Below, piece after piece: positions 1 to 5,362 of a DNA stretch of 6,045 bases. The notes beneath the pieces are model-generated. The model was not told the origin of the DNA. It made no database searches and worked only from the letters and a program-made list of their open reading frames with translations. Location: positions 1-6,045 of the forward strand of contig JAOUFA010000237.1 in NCBI GenBank assembly GCA_029858545.1. The letters run 5' to 3'. A program made the position numbers and the translations under genes. Every line of letters begins with the position of its first letter. Positions within the stretch are counted from its first letter, which is position 1. Origin of the DNA: Betaproteobacteria bacterium (GTDB lineage: Bacteria; Pseudomonadota; Gammaproteobacteria; Burkholderiales; SG8-39).

Positions 1-1
1 G

Positions 2-517
2 CTGATCACTTTCGAGGAAGATCCCCATATGGCGATGGAAAAGGCCGTCATTTCCGGTGTCGCGTTCAGCCGCGACGAGGCGAAGATCACTGTGCGCGGC
101 GTGCCCGACCGGCCCGGCATCGCCTACGCGATTCTCGGGCCGATTGCCGAGGCCAACATCGACGTCGACGTGATCGTGCAGAACGTCAGTCATGACGGGC
201 TGACCGATCTGTCGTTCACCGTCGGGCGCAACGACTACGCCCACGCGGTCAAGCTGCTCCGGGACCAGGTGCAGCCGCACATCAAGTGCCGCGAGGTGAG
301 CGGCGACGAGAAGATCGCCAAGGTGTCGATCGTCGGCATGGGCATGCGCTCGCACGCAGGCATCGCGGCGAAGATGTTCCGCACCCTCGCCGAAGAGGGG
401 ATCAACATCCAGATGATTTCCACCTCCGAGATCAAGACCTCGGTGGTGCTCGAGGAGAAGTACCTCGAACTCGCGGTGCGCGTGCTGCACAAGGCTTTCG
501 AGCTCGATCAGGGGTAG
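2..517 (+). CDS. lysC: Aspartate kinase, C-terminal part (5' end outside window)
   Basis: Aspartokinase phosphorylates L-aspartate, the first step toward lysine, threonine, methionine and diaminopimelate. Only the last 171 codons are visible; the reading frame is open from base 2, so the gene starts upstream and the ATG at 29 is internal. The visible part holds the two regulatory ACT domains. The first contains GVPDRPGIAYAILGPIAEANIDVDVIVQNVS and the second VSIVGMGMRSHAG followed by INIQMISTSEIKTSVV, which is the aspartokinase effector-binding signature around which lysine and threonine feedback acts. Full-length family members have roughly 400 residues, so the catalytic kinase domain is missing here because of the window edge, not because the gene is broken. 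The stop is TAG at 515-517. A hairpin-rich spacer and a tRNA-Ser gene follow. Identification is firm; the allosteric effectors are known for the family and not proven here. Confidence 0.96.
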   Translation: MITFEEDPHMAMEKAVISGVAFSRDEAKITVRGVPDRPGIAYAILGPIAEANIDVDVIVQNVSHDGLTDLSFTVGRNDYAHAVKLLRDQVQPHIKCREVSGDEKIAKVSIVGMGMRSHAGIAAKMFRTLAEEGINIQMISTSEIKTSVVLEEKYLELAVRVLHKAFELDQG

Positions 518-594
518 AATCGCGACCGCGGCCCTGCCTGAAGAGAGCTGGATGTAGCGAATCCGGTGAACGAAGGCAACAAGCCCGAGCGGCC

Positions 595-646
595 AACGCC
601 GCCAGGCGTTCGTAAGTCTTTCGGGGCGCCCCGGCGCCCCTGAAAG
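595..646 (+). terminator. Two adjacent hairpins between lysC and tRNA-Ser
   Basis: The first hairpin pairs AACGCC (595-600) with GGCGTT (605-610) around a four-base loop. The second pairs CTTTC+GGGGCGC (618-629) with GCGCCCC+GAAAG (634-640 and 642-646) around the loop CCCG, with one bulged T at 641, giving 12 base pairs. Neither is followed by a T run, so classical intrinsic termination is uncertain. They could end or attenuate lysC mRNA, or act as processing structures in a lysC–tRNA transcript. The rest of the 518-682 spacer shows no gene. Confidence 0.4.
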
Positions 647-682
647 CCCGAGGGCAGCACGACGAGTGAGCGCAGCGAACAA

Positions 683-775
683 GGAGAGATGCCCGAGCGG
701 CTGAAGGGGGCGCCCTGCTAAGGCGTTATACGGGCAAAACCCGTATCGAGGGTTCGAATCCCTCTCTCTCCGCCA
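683..775 (+). tRNA. tRNA-Ser (anticodon GCU)
   Basis: This is a complete class II tRNA. The acceptor stem GGAGAGA (683-689) pairs perfectly with TCTCTCC (765-771), followed by discriminator G (772) and an encoded CCA (773-775). The anticodon stem GCGCC (710-714) pairs with GGCGT (722-726) with one G-U pair. The loop CTGCTAA places anticodon GCT at 717-719, which reads AGC and AGU codons. The long variable arm typical of tRNA-Ser is present: ATACGGG (728-734) pairs with CCCGTAT (740-746) over a CAAAA loop. The T arm is GAGGG/CCCTC (748-752, 760-764) around TTCGAAT. Serine tRNA genes are frequent targets of phage and island integrases, and the DNA to the right looks accessory. Confidence 0.98.
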
Positions 776-786
776 GACCGTCATCT

Positions 787-832
787 GCGAACCGGCTCAT
801 TTTCTGCGGTGCGGAGAATGAGCCGAGTTTGC
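787..832 (+). terminator. Long stem-loop after tRNA-Ser, possible terminator
   Basis: Twelve bases after the tRNA CCA, positions 793-807 pair with 811-825 over all 15 positions (two as G-U) around the three-base loop GGT. The stem continues outward with 787-792 (GCGAAC) against 827-832 (GTTTGC), one base (A826) being bulged. That gives about 21 pairs in 46 nt. No T run follows on either strand, so it may instead be a transcript-stabilising or processing structure, or the edge of a repeat element. Its position suits termination of the tRNA transcript, and in the other direction it could stop readthrough from the repressor gene. Confidence 0.55.
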
Positions 833-1090
833 AAAGCGATACTCGCTCGATTCCCAGGGATAGGTTGCCACACTCCAGACCATGCGCCGGTTTGCCGGGC
901 TTCCTTCGCCTATCTCTCCGATCGCGAGTGTCGGCGTGCGAGTTTGCGCTCCACATGTAGCGCAAAACAGGGTCCGATTGATGTCCTGCGCAGAACGCAC
1001 GAGGGGACATGGGGGCGGTGGGTGCACTTATTGATGCGTTGGTGCCTCGAAGGTCCGCTCACAGGATTTCCCAGTTTGGCGCTCTCTCAA
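833..1090. other. Gene-poor stretch between tRNA-Ser and the repressor gene
   Basis: No convincing gene is seen on either strand. The open frames here are short, arginine-, cysteine- or proline-rich, and lack ribosome binding sites and recognisable motifs. One more inverted repeat is present: TTTGCGCT (943-950) pairs with AGCGCAAA (959-966) over an eight-base loop. No integrase fragment is recognisable, although the position directly beside a tRNA gene is where one would be expected. Confidence 0.5.
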
Positions 1091-1124
1091 GAGGTGTACA
1101 CCCAGACGAGGTGTACACCCAGAC
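1091..1124. repeat. Perfect tandem 17-bp repeat with a 10-bp palindrome in each unit
   Basis: GAGGTGTACACCCAGAC occurs twice with no gap (1091-1107 and 1108-1124). Each unit contains the perfect palindrome GGTGTACACC (1093-1102 and 1110-1119). Because the palindromes are self-complementary, the two copies could also pair as RNA, giving a 10-bp stem over the seven-base loop 1103-1109. The pair lies about 30 bp past the stop codon of the minus-strand repressor. It could be a terminator for that gene, a double binding site for a dimeric regulator, or a recombinase arm site. The sequence does not decide among these. Confidence 0.75.
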
Positions 1125-1155
1125 AAATTATTCCATGTGCGTTTGGCATCGAGCG

Positions 1156-1857
1156 CTAGAGTCTGTGTCCGACCCAGACCACTCGTCCGATCAGTCGCAG
1201 CGAAGCAGGGTCGTTGTCCGTGCTTGGCAAGCGGAATTCGGGTTGCCCAGTCTTCTCGCTGGTCGCCCAAACGCCGTCGGGGCGCAGTTGCAGTCGCTTG
1301 ATGAACAGGCGGTTTTCGATCAGGAAGGCATGCACGCCGTCAGCGAACTTCCTATCTGACTGATTGATCATCACGATATCGCCTCGTCGTACGGTCGGCT
1401 CCATCGAGTCGCTTGGGGTGATGGCGAGGATAAGCTGGTCCGGAGAGATACCGAGGAAGGTGCGCAACCAGGCTGCAGGAAATCCAAGAGTCTCATGCGT
1501 GGCACGGCCCGCGACGAGCGCCTGTTGTGCATCGGGGAGGGTCAGATCGTAGAGCGGGATCCGAGCGTGCAATGCACCGCCGGGCCCCGCTTCCGCATCG
1601 ACAGCGGACGTCGCACCCGTGGCAAGCCATTCCAGCCCGACGCTGCCCGCCCGCGCGATCGCCACCGCGGTTTCTATTCTCGGGGTGCTCTCTCCGGAGA
1701 TGTACCGGTAGAGCTGTGACTCGGAGATATCGACCGCCTTGGCTAGGGTTGCACGCCCGCCGAGGTGGGTGGCGACGTACGAAATCCGCTCGCCCAGGCT
1801 CTGATTTGCCTCAGGGGTCTCGAATTCAGTTCGTTTGGCGTCGGTCTGCGAGATCAT
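1156..1857 (-). CDS. XRE-family / S24 (CI/LexA-like) transcriptional repressor
   Basis: This 233-aa protein has the domain order of phage CI-type repressors. An N-terminal helix-turn-helix domain covers about residues 21-80, with the HTH near 37-59 (TLAKAVDISESQLYRYISGE). The C-terminal S24 peptidase-like domain covers about 98-233. The expected catalytic pair is present: Ser151 in SDSMEP and Lys187 in LFIKRL. An Ala116-Gly117 bond (LVAGRAT) sits 35 residues before the serine, the same spacing as the cleaved Ala84-Gly85 bond and Ser119 of E. coli LexA. Such proteins usually hold a prophage or island silent and cleave themselves when RecA is activated by DNA damage. The ATG at 1855-1857 is chosen because it gives the full HTH domain; its ribosome binding site is weak. 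The AT-rich upstream region carries repeated boxes that are probably its operators. The exact targets and SOS response are inference. The pyocin regulator PrtR is a functional analogue, not a claimed orthologue. Confidence 0.93.
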   Translation of the reverse strand: MISQTDAKRTEFETPEANQSLGERISYVATHLGGRATLAKAVDISESQLYRYISGESTPRIETAVAIARAGSVGLEWLATGATSAVDAEAGPGGALHARIPLYDLTLPDAQQALVAGRATHETLGFPAAWLRTFLGISPDQLILAITPSDSMEPTVRRGDIVMINQSDRKFADGVHAFLIENRLFIKRLQLRPDGVWATSEKTGQPEFRLPSTDNDPASLRLIGRVVWVGHRL

Positions 1858-1880
1858 GACGAGCTAGGCAGAGCAATATT

Positions 1881-1965
1881 TTCGGAAACGATGAATAAAT
1901 CACGTTGAGTATTCATAAACGACTGTTAGGATTTTCATATACGACACCAAACACTCATTTACGAC
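1881..1965. promoter_or_regulatory. Probable operator array of four phased 12-bp boxes
   Basis: Three close direct repeats lie upstream of the repressor: TTCATAAACGAC (1912-1923), TTCATATACGAC (1934-1945) and CTCATTTACGAC (1954-1965). A weaker fourth copy, TTCGGAAACGAT, lies at 1881-1892. Start-to-start distances are 31, 22 and 20 bp, near multiples of the DNA helical repeat, so bound proteins would sit on about the same face. The region is distinctly AT-rich against its surroundings. The location between the repressor and rightward ORFs suggests operators for autoregulation and control of the divergent unit. An iteron-like replication site is the main alternative, but no replication gene is visible. 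Confidence 0.65.
1905..1932 (+). promoter_or_regulatory. Candidate rightward promoter inside the operator array
   Basis: TTGAGT (1905-1910) and TAGGAT (1927-1932) match four of six bases each in the sigma-70 -35 and -10 consensus, with a 16-bp spacer. Operator-like box 1912-1923 lies in the spacer and box 1934-1945 starts just after the -10, so a bound repressor would block it. No equally good leftward promoter for the repressor was found by eye. Confidence 0.3.
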
Positions 1966-2041
1966 TATTTTCTGCTCCCTCTTGATGCCAAGAAACGCGT
2001 CTACGAAACCGGCCCTTTCCTTCTTATATCGAGATTACTTT

Positions 2042-2341
2042 ATGAAAATAAACCATGATCTCAGGATTTTTCACGGCCACGCCGGGCCTCTCGTTCGACG
2101 CTACTCATACCTGCCGCAAACGACAGTCGAATGGGCCGACGCAGAATCCCGGTTGCAAACTCGAGTCTCCGCAAGAGTAGCCCGTCAGGGCGAAATTAGG
2201 AGGAGAACTTTTGCCGGTACGGACGTTTCTTTACATTCTGCCTTCGACGTATCGGTTCCGCCGAATCGCGTTGTAACGATGAAACTGATTGCACTCGCCC
2301 TGCGCGGCACGCCACCCCAGGGAGAATCAGTTGGGCTCTGA
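2042..2341 (+). CDS. Doubtful small hypothetical ORF (99 aa)
   Basis: An open frame with ATG at 2042 (MKINHDLRIFHGHAG) ends with TGA at 2339-2341; an earlier in-frame ATG at 1985 would add 19 residues. In favour: it is the first frame after the operator array and overlaps the likely start of the next ORF (2331) by 11 bases, a coupling-like arrangement. Against: no good ribosome binding site, no recognisable domain, and a run of the codons AGG AGG AGA at 2198-2206 that is unusual for a GC-rich genome and looks more like a Shine-Dalgarno sequence. The region may instead be an untranslated leader. Confidence 0.22.
   Translation: MKINHDLRIFHGHAGPLVRRYSYLPQTTVEWADAESRLQTRVSARVARQGEIRRRTFAGTDVSLHSAFDVSVPPNRVVTMKLIALALRGTPPQGESVGL
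2211..2276 (+). CDS. Possible 21-aa leader peptide behind a very strong RBS
   Basis: AGGAGGAG at 2198-2205 is the best Shine-Dalgarno match in the window and is followed five bases later by TTG (2211). That start opens 21 codons (MPVRTFLYILPSTYRFRRIAL) ending in TAA at 2274-2276. No ATG or GTG is available at a sensible distance. The peptide is basic and hydrophobic and matches nothing known to me. It is in the same frame as the 113-aa ORF that starts 55 bp further on. The purine tract may equally be chance within another frame. Confidence 0.2.
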   Translation: MPVRTFLYILPSTYRFRRIAL

Positions 2342-2672
2342 GGCAGGGCCCTCCTCAGGGCGGGCGGCCCGGGCACCATCCGATGCGTCGGTTGAGGCAG
2401 CGGTTATTGAGCAGATCGTTTCGACACTGGTCATCAGTCAGGTACTCCTCATCGACGCGCTCCACGAGCACCGGATGATCAATAAGAAGTATTTTGCCTA
2501 CGCGTTCGCACGAGCTGCCGACAGGCTGACTTCCCGCCCCGGATATGAGCTCGTGGTCAGAATCCTGAAACTGCTCAAGGTGAACTGCGTGCATGCAGAG
2601 GGTAGCGGTCAACACGCAGTCGACGAATGGATCGAGCGGACGCTGCGCGCGCGGAATTTTTCGGACGGCTGA
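2331..2672 (+). CDS. Hypothetical protein, 113 aa, unrecognised
   Basis: I do not recognise a family. TTG at 2331 is preferred because AGGGAGA (2319-2325) lies five bases before it; the frame has no ATG before residue 49, and the TTG at 2289 lacks a binding site. Residues 1-20 are low-complexity (Gly, Ser, Ala, Arg, Pro). Residues 21-110 look like a compact helical domain: VEAAVIEQIVSTLVISQVLL, then DALHEHRMINKKYFAYAFARAADRL, then ELVVRILKLLKVNC and DEWIERTLRARN. The amphipathic pattern and codon choice support coding. There is no signal peptide; the hydrophobic stretch 23-41 contains E and Q and is probably a helix rather than a membrane segment. It precedes the chemotaxis-type gene by 67 bp on the same strand, which suggests one transcript. 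An adaptor or regulatory role is possible but unproven. Confidence 0.55.
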   Translation: MGSEAGPSSGRAARAPSDASVEAAVIEQIVSTLVISQVLLIDALHEHRMINKKYFAYAFARAADRLTSRPGYELVVRILKLLKVNCVHAEGSGQHAVDEWIERTLRARNFSDG

Positions 2673-2739
2673 CGCATCGGCGCGGAGCAAATCACGGCGT
2701 GCTTGTACAGAGGGGGGCAGCGGTGAAGCCACTGAAGGC

Positions 2740-3729
2740 ATGATTGGGCGGACACGCGCTGGGAGCGCTGCGAGCGAACGACGCTGCGAGCCGAGCTTCG
2801 ACGGAGTTTTGCGTGAGATCCTGCCGATTTGGGCTGCGCATATCGCCGTGGCCCGGACTGCAATGGATGGCGCGACCAGCGATCTGGCCACACGCTTCTC
2901 GGCGATGGTCGAACGCCTCGATACCTGCGTGCAGGCCTCGCAACGGCTGGCCGTGCAGGGCGGGCAGGATCTCGTTCAGGCGATGGTGACGAGCCGGCAG
3001 GAGCTTGCCCGCGTCCTCGACGTGCTTCATGCGCTGCATGCGAGTCGCGATGTGCTGGCGCGGGAACTGTCAGAGCTGGCCTCGCATCTGGACAGCCTGC
3101 GGACGATGGCGGCGGATATCGAGAAGCTGTCGTTTCAGACTAACCTGCTTTCCCTCAACGCTGCCATCGAGGCCGCACACGCTGGCCACGAAGGGCGGGG
3201 ATTCGCCGTGGTGGCACAGGAGGTCCGGACGCTATCGACCAGCACGCGAGATACGGGTAGCCGAATCGCGGCGAGTATCGCTCGCATTGGCCAGGCGATT
3301 GGGCGTGTGTCGGGGGCACATGTGCAGGCCGCCGGTCGCGATGCCGAGGCGGTGAACGCGAGCGAGGTGGACGTCAAGGGCGTATTGGAGCGCTTCGCTG
3401 GTCTTTCCGAAGCGATGGCGAGATCAGTCGACATTCTCGGCAGGGAAAGCGCCGGGGTGAAGACCGAAATCGAGGAATCACTCGTGGCTCTGCAGTTCCA
3501 GGATCGGGTCGATCAGACCCTTGCGCATGTCGAACAGAGCATGCGGCGGCTGGAGGAAGACGCTGTACAGGCACCCGCGGACGAAGTCGATCGTGCGGTG
3601 GGCGTGGCCACTGCGCAACCGTATCTCGCCGGATTGCTGGACTCGTACACCTCGGAGGATGAACGCGCAACCCACCACGGCGCGATTCCGGGGGAGCAAG
3701 CCGCTCGACAGAATGTGACTTTCTTCTAG
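2740..3729 (+). CDS. Soluble methyl-accepting chemotaxis-type signalling protein
   Basis: Chemoreceptor signalling hairpins bind CheW and CheA kinase and control its activity. Starting at ATG 2740 the protein has 329 residues. Residues about 40-130 and 165-270 are heptad-rich, forming the two arms of an antiparallel coiled coil. The hairpin tip lies at about 130-165: SFQTNLLSLNAAIEAAHAG, then HEGRGFAVVAQEVRTLS, an unmistakable MCP signature. No transmembrane segment, HAMP or sensor domain precedes it, so it should be cytoplasmic. After the hairpin comes LVALQFQDRVDQTLAHVEQ (248-266), a QFQD segment I associate with soluble proteobacterial receptors, and the C-terminus is QNVTFF rather than an NWETF-type CheR tether. 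Oddities: the usual tip Arg and Glu (Tsr R388 and E391) are His147 and His150. The frame is open back to 2593, overlapping the upstream ORF; ATG 2740 avoids this but has a poor ribosome binding site. Ligand and partners are unknown. Confidence 0.88.
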   Translation: MIGRTRAGSAASERRCEPSFDGVLREILPIWAAHIAVARTAMDGATSDLATRFSAMVERLDTCVQASQRLAVQGGQDLVQAMVTSRQELARVLDVLHALHASRDVLARELSELASHLDSLRTMAADIEKLSFQTNLLSLNAAIEAAHAGHEGRGFAVVAQEVRTLSTSTRDTGSRIAASIARIGQAIGRVSGAHVQAAGRDAEAVNASEVDVKGVLERFAGLSEAMARSVDILGRESAGVKTEIEESLVALQFQDRVDQTLAHVEQSMRRLEEDAVQAPADEVDRAVGVATAQPYLAGLLDSYTSEDERATHHGAIPGEQAARQNVTFF

Positions 3730-3730
3730 A

Positions 3731-3764
3731 CATCGTGGCGGCGTTTCAGAAACACGCCATGATG
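3731..3764 (+). terminator. Stem-loop just after the chemotaxis-type gene
   Basis: Immediately after the TAG stop, CATCGTGGCG (3731-3740) pairs with CGCCATGATG (3755-3764), ten pairs with one G-U. An inner stem pairs GTTT (3743-3746) with AAAC (3750-3753) around CAG. The position is ideal for a transcription terminator; the lack of a following T run leaves open a Rho-dependent end with a protective hairpin. Confidence 0.6.
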
Positions 3765-4373
3765 GCGAGTGGACGGTGACATTCATGTTCGTAGTATCGT
3801 ATGAGGCACGATCTCGCCCCTGGTTCTGGTTACGGAGGAGCGCGGTGTGCTCGTGTCGCTTGCGCGCTCGCGTCGCGCGTGCGGTCGATGTGAAGCGTGC
3901 TTGGTTGGTCATGATGCTTGACGAAGGCCGAAGCCCGACTGCGCTCGCGGTGCGGCTTCCCCAAGCGGTGAAGCGGGTTCACCGCAAGCCGGCCCACCGA
4001 ATCACCACGGTTTCGCGCGTGACAGAGCCCGCTAGGGGCAGGTCTTGGTTGTGTGCAACGCGAAGAGTCCGCACAAGTTTCTTCTGATCTCGAACGCGCC
4101 AAGCACGGGCTTCGGCATTTCCCCTGATACATATTTGTTCATTTCCTGTGGAATTCGCCGTTCGCAGAGAATTTGCACGGGAGCAGGGTTCGCTCCAGAC
4201 GGCGTCCACCGCCACCGGTCGCTGCCCCGGTTCAACCGGGTGCCCCGTATCCGGTCGTTGCGGCGCGCCTCGCCAAGGCACCCGCCGGAGAACGCGCGTT
4301 GCCTATTCCGGTTCGTCGGCGTAGATTGCCCGGCCAGTGACCGGGGCCGAATCGGCCTCGGCAGAGCGCGCGA
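3765..4373. other. About 600 bp without a credible gene
   Basis: Open frames here (for example the GTG frame 3776-4087) are rich in Arg, Trp and Cys and have no domain or ribosome binding site. Visible structure is limited to inverted repeats and an AT-rich patch. GCGGTGAA (3965-3972) pairs with TTCACCGC (3978-3985). CCCGGTT (4226-4232) faces AACCGGG (4234-4240). GGCCGA (4345-4350) faces TCGGCC (4352-4357), 17 bp before the HD gene. The patch around 4125-4148 contains two CATTTCC copies (4116-4122 and 4140-4146) and could hold a promoter. The stretch may be decayed accessory DNA or the junction of an island with the chromosome. Confidence 0.45.
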
Positions 4374-5294
4374 ATGCGGACCAGAAAACCGAAGATGAAC
4401 GAAGTCCGAGACCTGCTGGAGGCGCGCTGTCCCGGGCTATACGCCCGCATCGAGAAGCTGCTCGTCGAGTCCGAGGCGCGCTACAACCGGCGGGCCGGGC
4501 AGGCGCCGTCGGAATTCCTCGTCGAACATACCCGGCGCACCGCGGCGATTGCCTGCACGATTGCCGCGATGGAAGGGGTCGATGCATTTCTTCCTGCGCT
4601 CGTGGCGCTCTACCACGACGCCGGCAAATTCCATGACGGCGAATACCATCGAGACGAGGTGCCCGAAGAGGAGCATGCGGCGGTTCTGGCCGGGACAATG
4701 CTCGCCGAGTTCGGTGCGGAGCGCGGCGATATCGAGGCGGTGCTCGAGGCGCTGCGCGCCCTGTACGATGACCGGCTGCCGTGCGTCGGTCCCTGCCGCA
4801 TCGTGCAGGACGCCGACCGGCTCGACAAGCTGGGTGCGCTGGGGGTGAGCGCCTTCTTCACCAAGGCGGCGCTGCGCGGGCGGGGTCTGGTCGATGCGCT
4901 CGTGCACACCCTGAGCCGCGAGCTGACCTACGCGATCGCGGCGCCGCGCTCGATGCTCACCCAATCGGGAAAGCAGCTCGCCGGGAAACAATCGGCGAAA
5001 ACCCTCGCCTTCTTCGACGATCTGCTGGGCGATCTCGAAAGCTGGGGAATCGCTTCTTTCGAACGCCGCCACATCGTCCTGCAGGAGGCGTTTCGCACCC
5101 GTGACGGCGCGTCGGTGGAGCGGATGGAAGTGACTATCGTTTTACCCCGTGCCTGTCCGGATTGCGATGCGCCGCTCGGGCTGACGCATCGGCGCGAGCG
5201 CGGCGTGAAGTGCGAGAAACTCACCGCGCGTATCGCATGCGGAGGTTGCGGTTACGTCCGCAGCCCGTCGTTCTGCCTGCCGGTGTTTGCCTGA
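4374..5294 (+). CDS. HD-domain metal-dependent phosphohydrolase-like protein with C-terminal zinc ribbon
   Basis: HD-domain proteins use a His/Asp metal site, usually to hydrolyse phosphate esters of nucleotides or related compounds. The metal-ligand pattern is visible in this 306-aa protein: His52 (VEHTRRT), His81-Asp82 (YHDAGKFHD), His101 (EEEHAAVLAG) and Asp146 or Asp148 (QDADRLDKLGALG). The DADRLDKLGA motif is typical of the HD branch acting on small molecules. The last 50 residues hold CPDC (261-264), Cys280, CGGC (289-292) and Cys301, which looks like a zinc ribbon and is not part of a usual HD fold. There is no signal peptide or membrane segment. ATG at 4374 is the longest start; ATG at 4395 (MNEVRDLL) is as likely, since neither has a good binding site. 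The next gene is an anaerobic-type iron-sulfur protein on the same strand, but the FNR-like box between them suggests separate control. The substrate is unknown. Confidence 0.9.
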   Translation: MRTRKPKMNEVRDLLEARCPGLYARIEKLLVESEARYNRRAGQAPSEFLVEHTRRTAAIACTIAAMEGVDAFLPALVALYHDAGKFHDGEYHRDEVPEEEHAAVLAGTMLAEFGAERGDIEAVLEALRALYDDRLPCVGPCRIVQDADRLDKLGALGVSAFFTKAALRGRGLVDALVHTLSRELTYAIAAPRSMLTQSGKQLAGKQSAKTLAFFDDLLGDLESWGIASFERRHIVLQEAFRTRDGASVERMEVTIVLPRACPDCDAPLGLTHRRERGVKCEKLTARIACGGCGYVRSPSFCLPVFA

Positions 5295-5362
5295 TTCGCT
5301 CGTGCGCCCGGCCGGTCAGCTTGTTGGGCGACCAAACAAATTGATCCCGGGCGTAGGGCGCC

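Noticed and set aside
515..520. TAGAAT as a -10 box for the tRNA gene
   Set aside because: No acceptable -35 at 16-18 bp, it overlaps the lysC stop, and it lies more than 160 bp before the tRNA.
286..615. Plus-strand ORF of 109 codons overlapping the lysC end
   Set aside because: Arg-rich shadow frame of lysC with no domain; the aspartokinase frame is certain.
726..1010. Minus-strand ORF of 94 codons ending ...AEREGFEPSIRVLPV
   Set aside because: It runs antisense through tRNA-Ser. The AEREGFEPS ending is the well-known artefact from reverse translation of tRNA-Ser genes, not a protein.
1685..1698. CTCTCTCCGG resembling the tRNA-Ser 3' end, as a possible att duplicate
   Set aside because: Only about nine bases match, it sits inside the repressor coding sequence, and the T-arm part is absent.
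2355..2891. Minus-strand ORF of 178 codons
   Set aside because: It lies antisense to the 113-aa ORF and the MCP-type gene, has no recognisable domain, and its residues look like a mirror of the plus-strand codons.
3776..4087. Plus-strand GTG ORF of 103 codons after the stem-loop
   Set aside because: No ribosome binding site, Trp/Arg/Cys-rich composition, no motif; I could not tie it to a transposase or any other family.
4437..5072. Minus-strand ORF of 211 codons
   Set aside because: Antisense to the HD gene, whose catalytic motifs are clear; Arg/Gly/His-rich shadow typical of GC-rich DNA.
5321..5339. TTGTTGG...CCAAACAA as a terminator of the HD gene
   Set aside because: Only seven pairs with a bulge and no T run; too weak to call.
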